NCBI GenBank assembly: GCA_035297145.1
Contig: DATGZN010000085.1
Location: forward strand, 101,447 to 165,446
DNA: 64,000 nucleotides
DNA from: QHXW01 sp035297145
GTDB taxonomy: Bacteria > Acidobacteriota > Terriglobia > Bryobacterales > Bryobacteraceae
Direction of reading: 5' to 3'
Position numbers and translations under genes: made by a program. The notes under the pieces were generated by a model. That model saw only the letters and a list, made by a program, of their open reading frames with translations, was not told the DNA's origin and searched no databases. The first letter of the stretch is position 1, and each line of letters opens with the position of its first letter. Of this stretch, positions 7,319 to 15,386 are shown one piece after another.

Positions 7319-9239
7319 TAAAGAACTTCTCCACGTCGCCGAACTTGGTTGTGAAACCGTAGTCGGGCAGGCTGTCGAAGAAAATCTGGCCGTAGCGCTG
7401 CTTGGTAATGCGGTTATCCAGCAGGACCAGAACGCCCCGATCCGAGCGGCTACGAATCAACCTGCCAAATCCTTGTTTTAGCGCGATGGCGGCCTGCGGA
7501 ATCTGGTAATCGTAGAACGGATTTCCGCCGGCCTCGCGAATTCTGCGCAGCCGCGCCTCAACGACAGGGTCGCTGGGAACGGCGAACGGCAACTTATCAA
7601 TGATAACGCAGCTCAACTGGTCGCCTGGCACATCCACGCCCTGCCAGAATGAAGCGGTAGCGAAGAGCACGCTGCCGGGAGTATCGCGGAACTCCTCGAG
7701 CAACGCGGTGCGCGGGCCGGTGCCTTGCATCAGGGTGGGGAATTCGACTTCGAGCGACACGCGATCATAGATCAGTCGCATCTGCTGATAGCTGGTGAAG
7801 AGCACGAACGCGCGTCCACGGCTCAGCTCCAGCAGTTTGATGATTTCATCGCCGGCCATTTTGGTGAAAGCCTGGTCGCGGGGATCGGGCGTATGTTGGG
7901 GAACGTAGAGGAGCGCCTGGTTGCTGTAGTCGAAATGGCCGGGCACGACCAGCGTGCGGGCGTAGGGGAGGCCGAGCCGCTGTTTCGCAAATTCGAACGT
8001 GCCGGAGACGGCGAGAGTGGCTGAGGTCAGGATCGCGGTGTCGACTCTATCGAACAGGCGTGCGGAGAGGATGGACGAAACGTCGACGGGCGTCGCCTGA
8101 AGGAAACACCCGCGACCGCGGCGCTCGGCCCAGTACACGAATTCCGAGTCGTCGGATTCGAGAATAAACCTCAAGCTCAACGTTAACTCTTCCACGCGGC
8201 GGAGGAGCGGGTTCACTTCTTCCGGCGGGTTCTTCAGAAGCTTGAGGTGTGACTTAGTAAGCTCGAGAGCCAGCAAGAGATCGGAATACGCGTCCTGGTT
8301 GTTCTCAATAAATGCCGAGCGGCCTTCGAAGCCGGCGCGGCCGTCGGTGATGCCGAATAGCGAGAAGAAGTGTTCCGAGAGCTGTTCGAGGCGGTCGAGG
8401 ATGCGGTCGAGTTCGGGAGAACCGAACTGCTTCTGGCGCGAGATGCGGGCCATGTCGCGGCGCAATTCCTGGAAGCGATAGTTGCTGATCTGAACACCGA
8501 AGTACTGGCCGGCGACATCCTCGATCTCGTGCGCTTCATCGAAGACCACGGCGTGATATTCGGGGAGGATGCCGGGGACGTCTTCGTCTTTGATGGCGAG
8601 GTCGGCAAAAAACAGGTGATGGTTGACGATGATGATGTCGCTTTGGGCAGCGCGCTGGTGCATGAGGGTGATGAAACAGCGCTCGAACTGGGGGCACTTC
8701 TGGCCGGAACACAGATCGCGGCGGGCGTCGATTTTGTTCCATGCCCCGCTCGATTCGGGCAGAGTTTTGATTTCGGCGCGGTCGCCGAATTCCGTGGTCT
8801 TCTCCCACTCCTGGATGATCTGGAAGTCGGCGACCTCTTCGAGTCCGGTCAGGATGGCTTCGTTTTCGGCGTCGGAGATTTTCTGGCGGCAGGCGTAGTT
8901 GGCGCGGCCCTTCATATAGCAGACTTCAAGCGGGCGGTCGAAGTGCTTTTGCAGGAACGGCACATCCTTGAAAAAGAGCTGCTCCTGGAGGTTTTTGGTG
9001 CCTGTGGAGACGACGATGCGCTTGCCGGAGAGGATGGCAGGGACGAGGTAGGCGAGGGTTTTGCCGGTGCCTGTGCCGGCCTCGACGATGAGGTGCTTGC
9101 GATCGGTGAGGGCGGATTCGACGGCCTCAGCCATTTCGAGCTGGCCGGGGCGGTACTCGTAGTTGGGATGCCACTGGGAAAGCGCGCCGTGGCGGGAGAA
9201 GAATTGGCGCACGGAGGACGCTTTGGTGGACGGGGACAT
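7311..9239 (-). CDS. dinG: ATP-dependent DNA helicase, DinG/XPD type
   Basis: 642 residues of superfamily 2, XPD/DinG-like. Walker A is EAGTGTGKT at about residues 54-62 after RPGQLEMAEAVE. Four cysteines (about residues 108-190: CYMKG, YACRQ, DLCSGQKC, ERCF region) suit an Fe-S cluster, the DEAH box (VFDEAHEIEDVAG) is near residue 235, and motif VI is GFGRLIRSRSDRG near the C terminus. It should unwind damaged or structured DNA 5' to 3'. queD follows with an 8-bp overlap. Two displaced, decayed fragments of the 5' part of this gene lie at 9999-10073 (opposite strand) and 14205-14445 (same strand), which is odd for a housekeeping gene. Confidence 0.92.
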   Translation of the reverse strand: MSPSTKASSVRQFFSRHGALSQWHPNYEYRPGQLEMAEAVESALTDRKHLIVEAGTGTGKTLAYLVPAILSGKRIVVSTGTKNLQEQLFFKDVPFLQKHFDRPLEVCYMKGRANYACRQKISDAENEAILTGLEEVADFQIIQEWEKTTEFGDRAEIKTLPESSGAWNKIDARRDLCSGQKCPQFERCFITLMHQRAAQSDIIIVNHHLFFADLAIKDEDVPGILPEYHAVVFDEAHEIEDVAGQYFGVQISNYRFQELRRDMARISRQKQFGSPELDRILDRLEQLSEHFFSLFGITDGRAGFEGRSAFIENNQDAYSDLLLALELTKSHLKLLKNPPEEVNPLLRRVEELTLSLRFILESDDSEFVYWAERRGRGCFLQATPVDVSSILSARLFDRVDTAILTSATLAVSGTFEFAKQRLGLPYARTLVVPGHFDYSNQALLYVPQHTPDPRDQAFTKMAGDEIIKLLELSRGRAFVLFTSYQQMRLIYDRVSLEVEFPTLMQGTGPRTALLEEFRDTPGSVLFATASFWQGVDVPGDQLSCVIIDKLPFAVPSDPVVEARLRRIREAGGNPFYDYQIPQAAIALKQGFGRLIRSRSDRGVLVLLDNRITKQRYGQIFFDSLPDYGFTTKFGDVEKFFNV

Positions 9240-9346
9240 TTTGGGTCTAGATTGATTGTAGCGGGGGAAAAGAATTCACTGCAGAGGCTCGGAGGCAGGG
9301 AGAAATTACAGGAAGAGTTGGTGTGGCGAGGATTGCGGCTCTATCC

Positions 9347-9634
9347 CTAGGCCGGAAGATACCGCTTGATGGTGAGTTCACTCGCCTGACGACGCGTTCT
9401 CGCCACATCGTAGGCAAGCTGCATCCGGAGCAGGTGGTCCATGTCCGGACCAAACGCTTTCTCGATGCGCAGAGCCATTTCCGGCGTCAGGGTGGCCTTG
9501 CCGTGCAAGAGGTCGGAAAGCGTAGCGCGCCGCACCTTCAAAATCTCCGCGGCTTTCGACACGTTGAGGCCGAGCGCTTCGATGATCTCGGTTCTGATCA
9601 AATCGCCGGGATGGGGCGGGTTCTTCATGGGCAT
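9347..9634 (-). CDS. higA: Antitoxin of the HigA/VapI type (XRE family)
   Basis: 95 residues. It opens with the family signature NPPHPGDLIRTEIIEALGL, followed by an HTH region (KAAEILKVRRATLSDLLHGKATLTP, split here at about residues 31-55) and a C-terminal alpha-helical tail with ALRIEKAFG. The protein should neutralise the HigB toxin and repress its own operon. It lies 10 bp downstream of the toxin gene on the same strand, the toxin-first order usual for higBA. A perfect 9-bp dyad (9956-9978) just upstream of the pair is the likely operator. Confidence 0.9.
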   Translation of the reverse strand: MPMKNPPHPGDLIRTEIIEALGLNVSKAAEILKVRRATLSDLLHGKATLTPEMALRIEKAFGPDMDHLLRMQLAYDVARTRRQASELTIKRYLPA

Positions 9635-9644
9635 CTCTGCTCTC

Positions 9645-9935
9645 CTAATGGTAGTCGATCAAGTCAATATCGCTAGCGCTGTTGGTCTCGTGGTCGTAAC
9701 GGAAAATCAAGCGCCAATTTCCTGTGACGGTCAAGCTCCAGAATTCCTTCCAGGCGCCTTTCAAGGGATGCAATTTCCAACCCGGAAACCGGCTCACCTG
9801 TTCCAGGCTGTTCGCTGTCTCCAAAGCGAATAGAAGCTTGCGCAGCTTGTCAGCCATCGCAGCCGGAACCCCTTTGGCGTTGTCATTGGCATGAAGTTTT
9901 CTTAGCCCTTTGTGGCGAAAGCCGGCAAGCTGCAT
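9645..9935 (-). CDS. higB: Toxin of the HigB/RelE family (mRNA interferase)
   Basis: 96 residues. The core reads ALETANSLEQVSRFPGW, then LHPLKGAWKEFWSLTV and NWRLIFRYD, which is the standard HigB pattern with the conserved G-x-W-R-L/I-F-R catalytic strand. HigB proteins cleave ribosome-bound mRNA. It is intact and first in the operon, directly followed by higA. The start is about 21 bp from the nearer arm of the dyad at 9956-9978. The pair sits in a patch with gene fragments and an IS remnant, consistent with acquisition as a mobile cassette. Confidence 0.9.
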   Translation of the reverse strand: MQLAGFRHKGLRKLHANDNAKGVPAAMADKLRKLLFALETANSLEQVSRFPGWKLHPLKGAWKEFWSLTVTGNWRLIFRYDHETNSASDIDLIDYH

Positions 9936-9955
9936 TTCACCCTACATGAGTTTAT

Positions 9956-9978
9956 TATGTACGGTTATACCGTACATA
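9956..9978. promoter_or_regulatory. Perfect inverted repeat, probable HigA operator
   Basis: TATGTACGG-TTATA-CCGTACATA: 9-bp arms that match perfectly around a 5-bp spacer, ending 21 bp before the higB start codon. HigA-type antitoxins bind such dyads over their own promoter. The AT-rich surroundings (TTTATTATGT) fit an overlapping promoter, but no clear -35/-10 pair can be fixed. Confidence 0.78.
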
Positions 9979-9998
9979 GTCAAATTCGAGTAGTTGAT

Positions 9999-10073
9999 CA
10001 GCTCGAAATGGCTGAGGCCGTCGAATCCGCGCTCACCGAGCGCAAGCACTTCATTGTCGGAGATGCTCAGGGA
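9999..10073 (+). pseudogene. Fragment of the dinG Walker A region, inverted copy
   Basis: Read on the plus strand this stretch gives QLEMAEAVESALTERKHFIV, then decays into a damaged GKT motif. It matches the intact helicase (QLEMAEAVESALTDRKHLIV) at close to 90 percent over about 60 bp. It lies about 850 bp from its source in the opposite orientation and has no start or downstream domain. It begins 20 bp beyond the higBA dyad. Confidence 0.85.
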
Positions 10074-10343
10074 AAGACCTGTCATACCTCGCCTACTAGA
10101 CTGTAGCTATGGCCATTGCAATGCCACTGAGAAAGCGCGCCGTGGGACAGCGCAATTACGGGTGCTTAGAAGGCATCGTCAGCAAATAGCATGTCTGCAA
10201 ACTAGTCTAGTCCGGCGGACTCGGCGGCTCGTGGGGCCATCCGCGGGGCCAAATGCGCAGTCTTCTTCGCGCCTTCCGTCCGAGTTGCCTGAGCGAAAAT
10301 GCGTCCCCTTTCTTCCTCCTTTTTTCCTTTTTCCTCCGGGGTT
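10074..10343. other. Intergenic region without recognisable gene
   Basis: I see no frame with family resemblance. A long pyrimidine tract (ttcttcctccttttttcctttttcctcc, about 10310-10337) lies just before the 3' end of the FRG fragment. On the minus strand it is a purine tract, not a classical terminator. With the flanking fragments this looks like decayed accessory DNA. Confidence 0.5.
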
Positions 10344-10652
10344 TCAGAAGCCGTATTCAGTGTAGGTGTCGAGGCGCTTGATTTCTTGGGAGAGTTTACC
10401 TTTGCTTGTGGCGATCTGCACATTGACGGCGAGGGACTGAGCGAAGCCGTCCAGACCCGGGAAAAGAGATGCCCGGCTAATGTTCATCTTGTTGAGCTCG
10501 GCCAAAATGTGCGCCCGAAGGTTGGACGGGAAGACGAGCTTGTCGATCTTAGTCCCCTTCAAGCTCATCGCCTGAAGGTTCTCCTCAAATCCCATACTGA
10601 CCTGGGCCGGGCACAAGAAGAGCCCCTGCTGGATCGTGAGACGTTCGTTCAT
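10344..10652 (-). pseudogene. Truncated FRG-domain gene (C-terminal part only)
   Basis: 102 residues resembling the C-terminal end of FRG-domain proteins: RLTIQQGLFLCP near the N terminus (compare the family's R-x-x-x-QQG-x-F) and ISRASLFPGLDGFAQSL near residues 58-75 (compare LFPDLDGLA). The N-terminal half with the F/Y-R-G motif that names the domain is absent. Codons directly upstream of the ATG do not continue the family. FRG proteins are often found near toxins and mobile DNA. The fragment could still be expressed, but a complete function is unlikely. Confidence 0.62.
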
Positions 10653-10673
10653 TCGAAAAGGCTGGATGGGTGG

Positions 10674-10693
10674 GGGGCGGCTGACGCCGCCCC
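10674..10693. terminator. Strong GC-rich hairpin
   Basis: GGGGCGGC-TGAC-GCCGCCCC, a perfect 8-bp stem with a 4-base loop. It lies between the 155-residue gene (ending at 10728 on the minus strand) and the FRG fragment. It has no T-tract, so it may be a terminator-like or REP-type element rather than a classical intrinsic terminator. Confidence 0.5.
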
Positions 10694-10727
10694 TGACCTC
10701 GCGCTGGTCGCATTCCTATCTGATCGA

Positions 10728-11195
10728 TCAGGCTCTTGCCGCTGAGACGGGTTGTTCGCGCATCTGCTGCATCAATTTCCGGATGCCGGCGACGTGACCG
10801 GGGGTGCGGCGTTCACTCCAGGATTCGTAGCGGTGGGCCGCTTGTTCCAGGTGCGCGAGGAACTGCTTATTTACGAAAAGCTCACGCGCCTGGGGGACGA
10901 CAGGCTTCACTCTCTCCCAGACAGCGAAAAACTCGCCGCTGGTCTCAAAGAACAAATCTTCGTGAAGCAGCCCGTAGTTGAGGAGTGCACAGGCTTGGTC
11001 CCAATAGCTTAGTACCATCATCGCCAGCGCCCCTGATTCGGTTCCCGGCGCCGCGATTCGCCTTGAGTCCTCCAGGGTCTCCACGATGTAGTTCTTGAAA
11101 AACCAATCGCGGGCTTCGCGCAGCCGGGCCTCCCGTCGCAAGTCATAGACTTGCAGGTGCAATTGCGCTTGTTCGTGCGTAGGTTTTGTTGCCAT
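10728..11195 (-). CDS. Hypothetical protein, DUF4760-like
   Basis: 155 residues from the ATG at 11195, chosen because GGGAGAG precedes it at good spacing; the longer frame to 11369 has no such site and an unlikely N terminus. The protein is mainly alpha-helical and rich in Arg, Glu and Leu, with RREARLREARDWFFKNYI near residue 20 and LSYWDQACALLNYGLL near residue 65. This recalls the small DUF4760 helical proteins, a weak resemblance. No membrane segment or signal peptide is seen. It lies between the sensor kinase and the FRG fragment on the same strand. Confidence 0.6.
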   Translation of the reverse strand: MATKPTHEQAQLHLQVYDLRREARLREARDWFFKNYIVETLEDSRRIAAPGTESGALAMMVLSYWDQACALLNYGLLHEDLFFETSGEFFAVWERVKPVVPQARELFVNKQFLAHLEQAAHRYESWSERRTPGHVAGIRKLMQQMREQPVSAARA

Positions 11196-11372
11196 TTCTT
11201 TTCTCTCCCTTATAGGTATGGTTTGATCATCACTGGATTCCAGCCATCTGGTATGTCCTACAGTTAGGTCGAACGCACGATGCTGAAATCGACATGGCGG
11301 ACGGCAGAATTCGGCGGAACTGGAAAGCGTGATAATCCTGACAGGCCGGGAGCATGGCCGGGTTGGCACGGG

Positions 11373-13985
11373 CTATGCTGTGGTGTGTTCGGGGAAGGCC
11401 GTCGTGGAGGCGGCGTGCGACCGCCGGCCGTTGGTGTGGAGTGGCCGGATGTCCACGGGTGGGAGTTGCTGGGCCTTACTGAACTGGGCGGTAAAACAGA
11501 ATATACTGCCCGCACCCGGCCGGCTGGTTACCCAAATTTTTCCGCCCATCATTTGTACCAGCCGCAATGAAATGCTCAACCCAAGCCCCGTGCCGCCATG
11601 TTTGCGAGTCGTGGAGCCATCCGCCTGACGGAAGGATTCGAAGATGAGCTGCTGCTTCTCTGCCGGAATTCCCGGACCGGTATCCCGCACGGAAAATCGC
11701 AGGCATGTCAAGCGCTCATCCTGCGACTCCAGATCCGCCTGGATGTCTATAGAGCCCTCATCTGTAAATTTGATGGCGTTTCCGAGCAGGTTAAGCAGCA
11801 CCTGACGCAATCGCAACTGATCAGCCAATAATTCCGGCGGGATTTCGGGCGAAACGGCCCAAGTAACCGTGAGCTTCTTCTTGGCGGCTGCAGCCTTCAA
11901 GAAATGAACGACCTCCTCAACTAGTTGAGAAATGCAGGTTGGGATCGGCTGGAGTTCCATACGACCGGCTTCGATTTTGGAAAGATCTAGGATGTCATTT
12001 AAGAGGGCCAAGAGAGATTCAGCGGAAGTAATGACGTCGCCTAAGAATTCGCGTTGCTCGTCCCGATCGGTAGCCTCCAGCGCCAAGGCGGCCATACCAA
12101 GGATGCCGTTCATTGGCGTGCGGATCTCATGGCTCATATTGGCTAGAAACTCGCTCTTGGCACGACTCGCCGTTTCGGCTGCTTCTTTGGCGTTTTCGAG
12201 CTCCGCTTCCGCCCGCCTTCGTTCGGTGATATCGATGGCGACACCACCCAAGAGCCGGCGTCCAGACGACTCGACCGGGAATTTGAAAGTCCAGAAGTCT
12301 TGCTGGCGCCCGTCAATGAGAAAGCTCTCGACAAATTCCGCAGGCGCTCCGGTGGAAAGTACCTGTTGGTCATGAGTGCGATATTCATCCGCGGCTGCCG
12401 GATCCATCCAGTCGAAGGCCGTCTTAAACTGGATCTTTCGCCGGAGCAAACGTTCAAAGGGCCCGTTCGTATAAAGGTAGTGGCCGCCGGAATCCTTCAA
12501 GAAGGCGATTGCTGGACTATTGTCCATAAACGCGCTGAACTGCTGTTGCGCATCCCGCACCCTTCGACGCAACGCCATCACCCAAGCCAGTACCACCAGG
12601 ATGATCACTCCAGTGACCCCAAGAACCGCGAGAGCGTGTTTGAGCGTCCACCAAGGCGGGCGTTGCAGCACGGCAATGTCCCCGGGGGAACGAAGGAGAA
12701 TCGTAAAACCGTTTGGCTGCCGATTCTCATTTACACGAACCGAACAAATACCTGTCAGTTGGACCTGGCTGCCGATGCCCAGGTCGACGACCGGGGTTTT
12801 TTCATTCGCATCTTCAAATTCGGCATCGAAGTTAATCTTGTCGGACTGCAAAACCAGGGATTGATAACCGTGCTTTTGTGATCGTTCCACGAGTCGTGCC
12901 GAGATGTGCACCAACTCGGCATCGTAGTTACCGATGAGCGCCTGTTGCGCGGTCACCGAAACCGGCTTAGGCGGCGTTCCTGTGCCACTGCGCCAAAAGA
13001 TGGCGCCTTGTAGAAGCGGCCCGTAGTCCCCCAGAGCCGGAAAACCGGCAACATCGACTCGATCACCGACATTGAGAGACGTCATTTGCCGGGTCTTCAC
13101 CAGCAGGCCGATATCGTGATCGTAGACGAACAAGGAACGGCCGGGACGCTGCAAGGTGAGCACACCCTGGATTCGAACGCGATGGACAAACTCCTGACTT
13201 GGGCTGGCGTGCAAAATGGTGCGGATGGAGCCAACCGGCAGCGCGGAGTAGTTTCCTGGAGGACTGTCGACAGTATCGATATCAGCGAAGCTGGGAACCA
13301 GAATCTCGACGGCGATGAATTGGTCTCGGCCGTTATAGAAGCCGCCGCACGTTCCGCGAATGCGTACGCGGGCATCGACAAAGTCTGCCGGCGGCCCCGT
13401 GACTCGCGGGACGTAAGCCTTGAATTGCACCAAGCCCGTGCTGACGTCCAACATCACCCCGCCCTCGTACAGATCGACCGAACGCACGATGCCTTCAACT
13501 TGCACGCGTTGGCAGTCATGAACACCGGACGGGAGTTCTCGCGGGGACACTGGCTCCGCGACAGGAAGAGAAGACTCCGATATGATCTTAATGCGGGACT
13601 CGGCCACGTCGGACATGAAATCAGACGGACGGCTGATCCCTTCAACCTCAACGTACTGGCCGACTTTGAGTAGGGGAGCGATGGGTGGAGGATCTATATA
13701 GATGCCACCCGTCGCGTCCTGCAAAAAGATATCTCCATGCGGGTAGTCATAGTACGTGATCACCCCGCGAAAGTCGAGAGGATAACCTCGCCTAGACTCT
13801 TCCGCCGTAAGCTGACGCAGTTGTTTCACCAGGTGCAGAGTCGGCAGCTTTGGTGTGTTTAGGCGAGGTTGTGAGTAACTCGTAAAGGTAAAGACGGGCA
13901 GCAGTGCAGAGATGATAGCCCGAGTGAACCAGCGCATTATGGAGTCGCGGCTGAGCGACGAGGGTGCCTGAATTCTTTGATGCAC
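11373..13985 (-). CDS. Sensor histidine kinase with periplasmic OB-fold-like region and PAS domain
   Basis: 870 residues. A signal-anchor near residues 17-36 is followed by about 400 residues of beta-rich repeats of the form V-x-G-x-V-x-x-Y-x-x-G-x-x-F-L-Q-D, resembling OB-fold modules seen on acidobacterial kinases. A membrane helix (about 447-468) is followed by a PAS domain (about 485-590), HisKA with SHEIRTPMNG (phospho-His near 618), and HATPase_c with NLLGNAIKF, DTGPGIP and GGTGLGLSIS (to about 840). It should autophosphorylate on sensing a periplasmic signal. Close architectures usually carry a receiver domain; here the protein stops about 40 residues after the ATPase domain with a low-complexity tail, so it may be truncated. 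No cognate regulator is adjacent. Confidence 0.88.
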   Translation of the reverse strand: MHQRIQAPSSLSRDSIMRWFTRAIISALLPVFTFTSYSQPRLNTPKLPTLHLVKQLRQLTAEESRRGYPLDFRGVITYYDYPHGDIFLQDATGGIYIDPPPIAPLLKVGQYVEVEGISRPSDFMSDVAESRIKIISESSLPVAEPVSPRELPSGVHDCQRVQVEGIVRSVDLYEGGVMLDVSTGLVQFKAYVPRVTGPPADFVDARVRIRGTCGGFYNGRDQFIAVEILVPSFADIDTVDSPPGNYSALPVGSIRTILHASPSQEFVHRVRIQGVLTLQRPGRSLFVYDHDIGLLVKTRQMTSLNVGDRVDVAGFPALGDYGPLLQGAIFWRSGTGTPPKPVSVTAQQALIGNYDAELVHISARLVERSQKHGYQSLVLQSDKINFDAEFEDANEKTPVVDLGIGSQVQLTGICSVRVNENRQPNGFTILLRSPGDIAVLQRPPWWTLKHALAVLGVTGVIILVVLAWVMALRRRVRDAQQQFSAFMDNSPAIAFLKDSGGHYLYTNGPFERLLRRKIQFKTAFDWMDPAAADEYRTHDQQVLSTGAPAEFVESFLIDGRQQDFWTFKFPVESSGRRLLGGVAIDITERRRAEAELENAKEAAETASRAKSEFLANMSHEIRTPMNGILGMAALALEATDRDEQREFLGDVITSAESLLALLNDILDLSKIEAGRMELQPIPTCISQLVEEVVHFLKAAAAKKKLTVTWAVSPEIPPELLADQLRLRQVLLNLLGNAIKFTDEGSIDIQADLESQDERLTCLRFSVRDTGPGIPAEKQQLIFESFRQADGSTTRKHGGTGLGLSISLRLVQMMGGKIWVTSRPGAGSIFCFTAQFSKAQQLPPVDIRPLHTNGRRSHAASTTAFPEHTTA

Positions 13986-14204
13986 ACCAATCCGTTACGG
14001 AACACTCACCGTGATCTCACAATGGCATATCCGGAACGGGCCCACAATACGTGGCAGGCCCTAGAGAGGCCGGTTAGTTGAGCATTATTGCTTATTATGT
14101 TTTCGTTATAGAGACTACGTGTTTACCGTAAAAAATCACTTTCGTGTCAATAAACTAACCAACGAGAGTCTGTGAGCCGCGCCAGCTTTTGCTGGTTCAG
14201 GTTT
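13986..14204. promoter_or_regulatory. AT-rich region upstream of the sensor kinase
   Basis: No gene. The stretch from about 14080 to 14160 is strongly AT-rich (ttgcttattatgttttcgttatag) and is the likely promoter zone of the kinase on the minus strand. I cannot fix a single -35/-10 pair. It is bounded on the right by the duplicated dinG fragment. Confidence 0.4.
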
Positions 14205-14445
14205 GCGGGTGCCTGCACCGGCCTCGATGTTGCGGTGTTTGCGGTGGGTGAGCGCGGAATCGCTCGGCCGCGGCCATTTCGAGCTGGCCGGGGCGGTACT
14301 CGTAGTTGGGATGCCACTGGGAAAGCGCGCCGTGGCGGGAGAAGAACTGGGGCACGGAGGACGCTTTGGTGGGCGGAGACATTTTGGGGCTAAAGAATGA
14401 TTGTAGCGGGGGAGAAGAAACTTTCACGGCGGAGCCATGGCGCCG
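14205..14445 (-). pseudogene. Second displaced fragment: 5' end of dinG with upstream DNA
   Basis: This segment repeats the start of the helicase gene. On the minus strand it reads MSPPTKASSVPQFFSRHGA, then QWHPNYEYRPGQLEMA, against MSPSTKASSVRQFFSRHGA in the intact copy. About 145 bp around the start codon are nearly identical and similarity extends upstream into the non-coding leader (ATTGTAGCGGGGG). The inner part, covering Walker A, is strongly decayed and out of frame. It borders the IS110 remnant directly, suggesting that rearrangement around the IS carried it 5 kb away. Confidence 0.85.
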
Positions 14446-14477
14446 ACTGACGTCGTCGTTCAAGAAACCAGAAACTT

Positions 14478-15326
14478 GTGAGGGAGCAGGCGAAGGGGGG
14501 GACACTGAGGTGGCAGGCGGCAAGCTATGGTCGATGGCGTCTTGGTGCCTTTGTGCCCGTCGCCGAGCCTGACTTCAGTCGCATTGCCGCTAGCGAGGAA
14601 GAGATCGCCCACAGTCTGGAGGGGAACTGGCGTGAGGACGTATTGTTTGAACTGCAACAAGTGGTGGAAGCCTATGATTTCTACCAAGCCCAGATGGCGG
14701 TCTGCGATCAACAGCTGCAGAAGTACATGGCCGCTTTGCCGGATCGCGAGATGGCACGGCACAGCGCCTCAGCTCAAGGTCCACAATGGCGGAAGTCGCG
14801 GCGCAAGAATCACCCTGGGTTCGACTTGGCGGCCGAGTTGCGGCGGACGATGGGGGTGGACGTGATGCGCATAGACAGTATCGATGTCATGACCGGACAG
14901 GTATGGCTCGCGGAGGTGGGAACCGATCTGAGTGCGTTTTCCACCGAAGACCACTTCGCGTCCTGGCTGGAGCTAGCCCCACGCCGGGACATCAGCGGAA
15001 GCCAGGTCATTCGGCACATCAAGCCGGACGGAAGGAATCGGCTGGCCAACGCTCTGCGCATGGCGGCACAGTCTTTATGTAGAAGCGACTCCTATCTGGG
15101 CGCGCGATACCGTAGCGTTCGGGGAAGGTTGGGCGGGCCGAGGGCGATCAAGGCGATGGCTCGGCACCTGGCCTGTCTGCTGTACCGCTTGCTGACCAAA
15201 GGAGAGGCGTATGTAGACCGCGGGGCGGACCACTATGAGAACAAACGGCAGCAGAGGGAACGACTCGCCCTGCAAAAAAAGGCTGCCGCCCACGGTTTCC
15301 AGCTCGTACCACTGGCCCAACCCTGA
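14478..15326 (+). mobile_element. IS110-family transposase remnant (C-terminal part)
   Basis: 282 codons are open; recognisable homology starts near codon 27. It shows SSEEIA/HSLEGNW-type and ELQQVVEAYDFYQ-type segments that precede the Transposase_20 domain, then VWLAEVGTDLSAF, FASWLELAP and GRNRLANALRMAA, all typical of the C-terminal serine-containing half of IS110/IS116/IS902 transposases. The N-terminal DEDD (RuvC-like) half of about 150 residues is missing, so it cannot be active. The annotated start is arbitrary. No terminal repeats are seen, as expected for IS110. Confidence 0.85.
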
Positions 15327-15386
15327 ACGCCCAACGGTGAGAACGCGGTAAGTTTCCCGAGAGACGCGGAGAAAACCGAAAAACAA

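Noticed and set aside
8370..9350. Long plus-strand frame (326 codons) across the helicase gene
   Set aside because: It is antisense to a complete, well-conserved helicase and its translation is rich in Gly, Glu and Asp without any family signature, as expected for a shadow frame in GC-rich DNA.
11264..11380. Receiver domain lost by frameshift downstream of the sensor kinase
   Set aside because: I read all three minus-strand frames after the kinase stop and found no receiver motifs such as the acidic pair, the phospho-Asp or the Lys.
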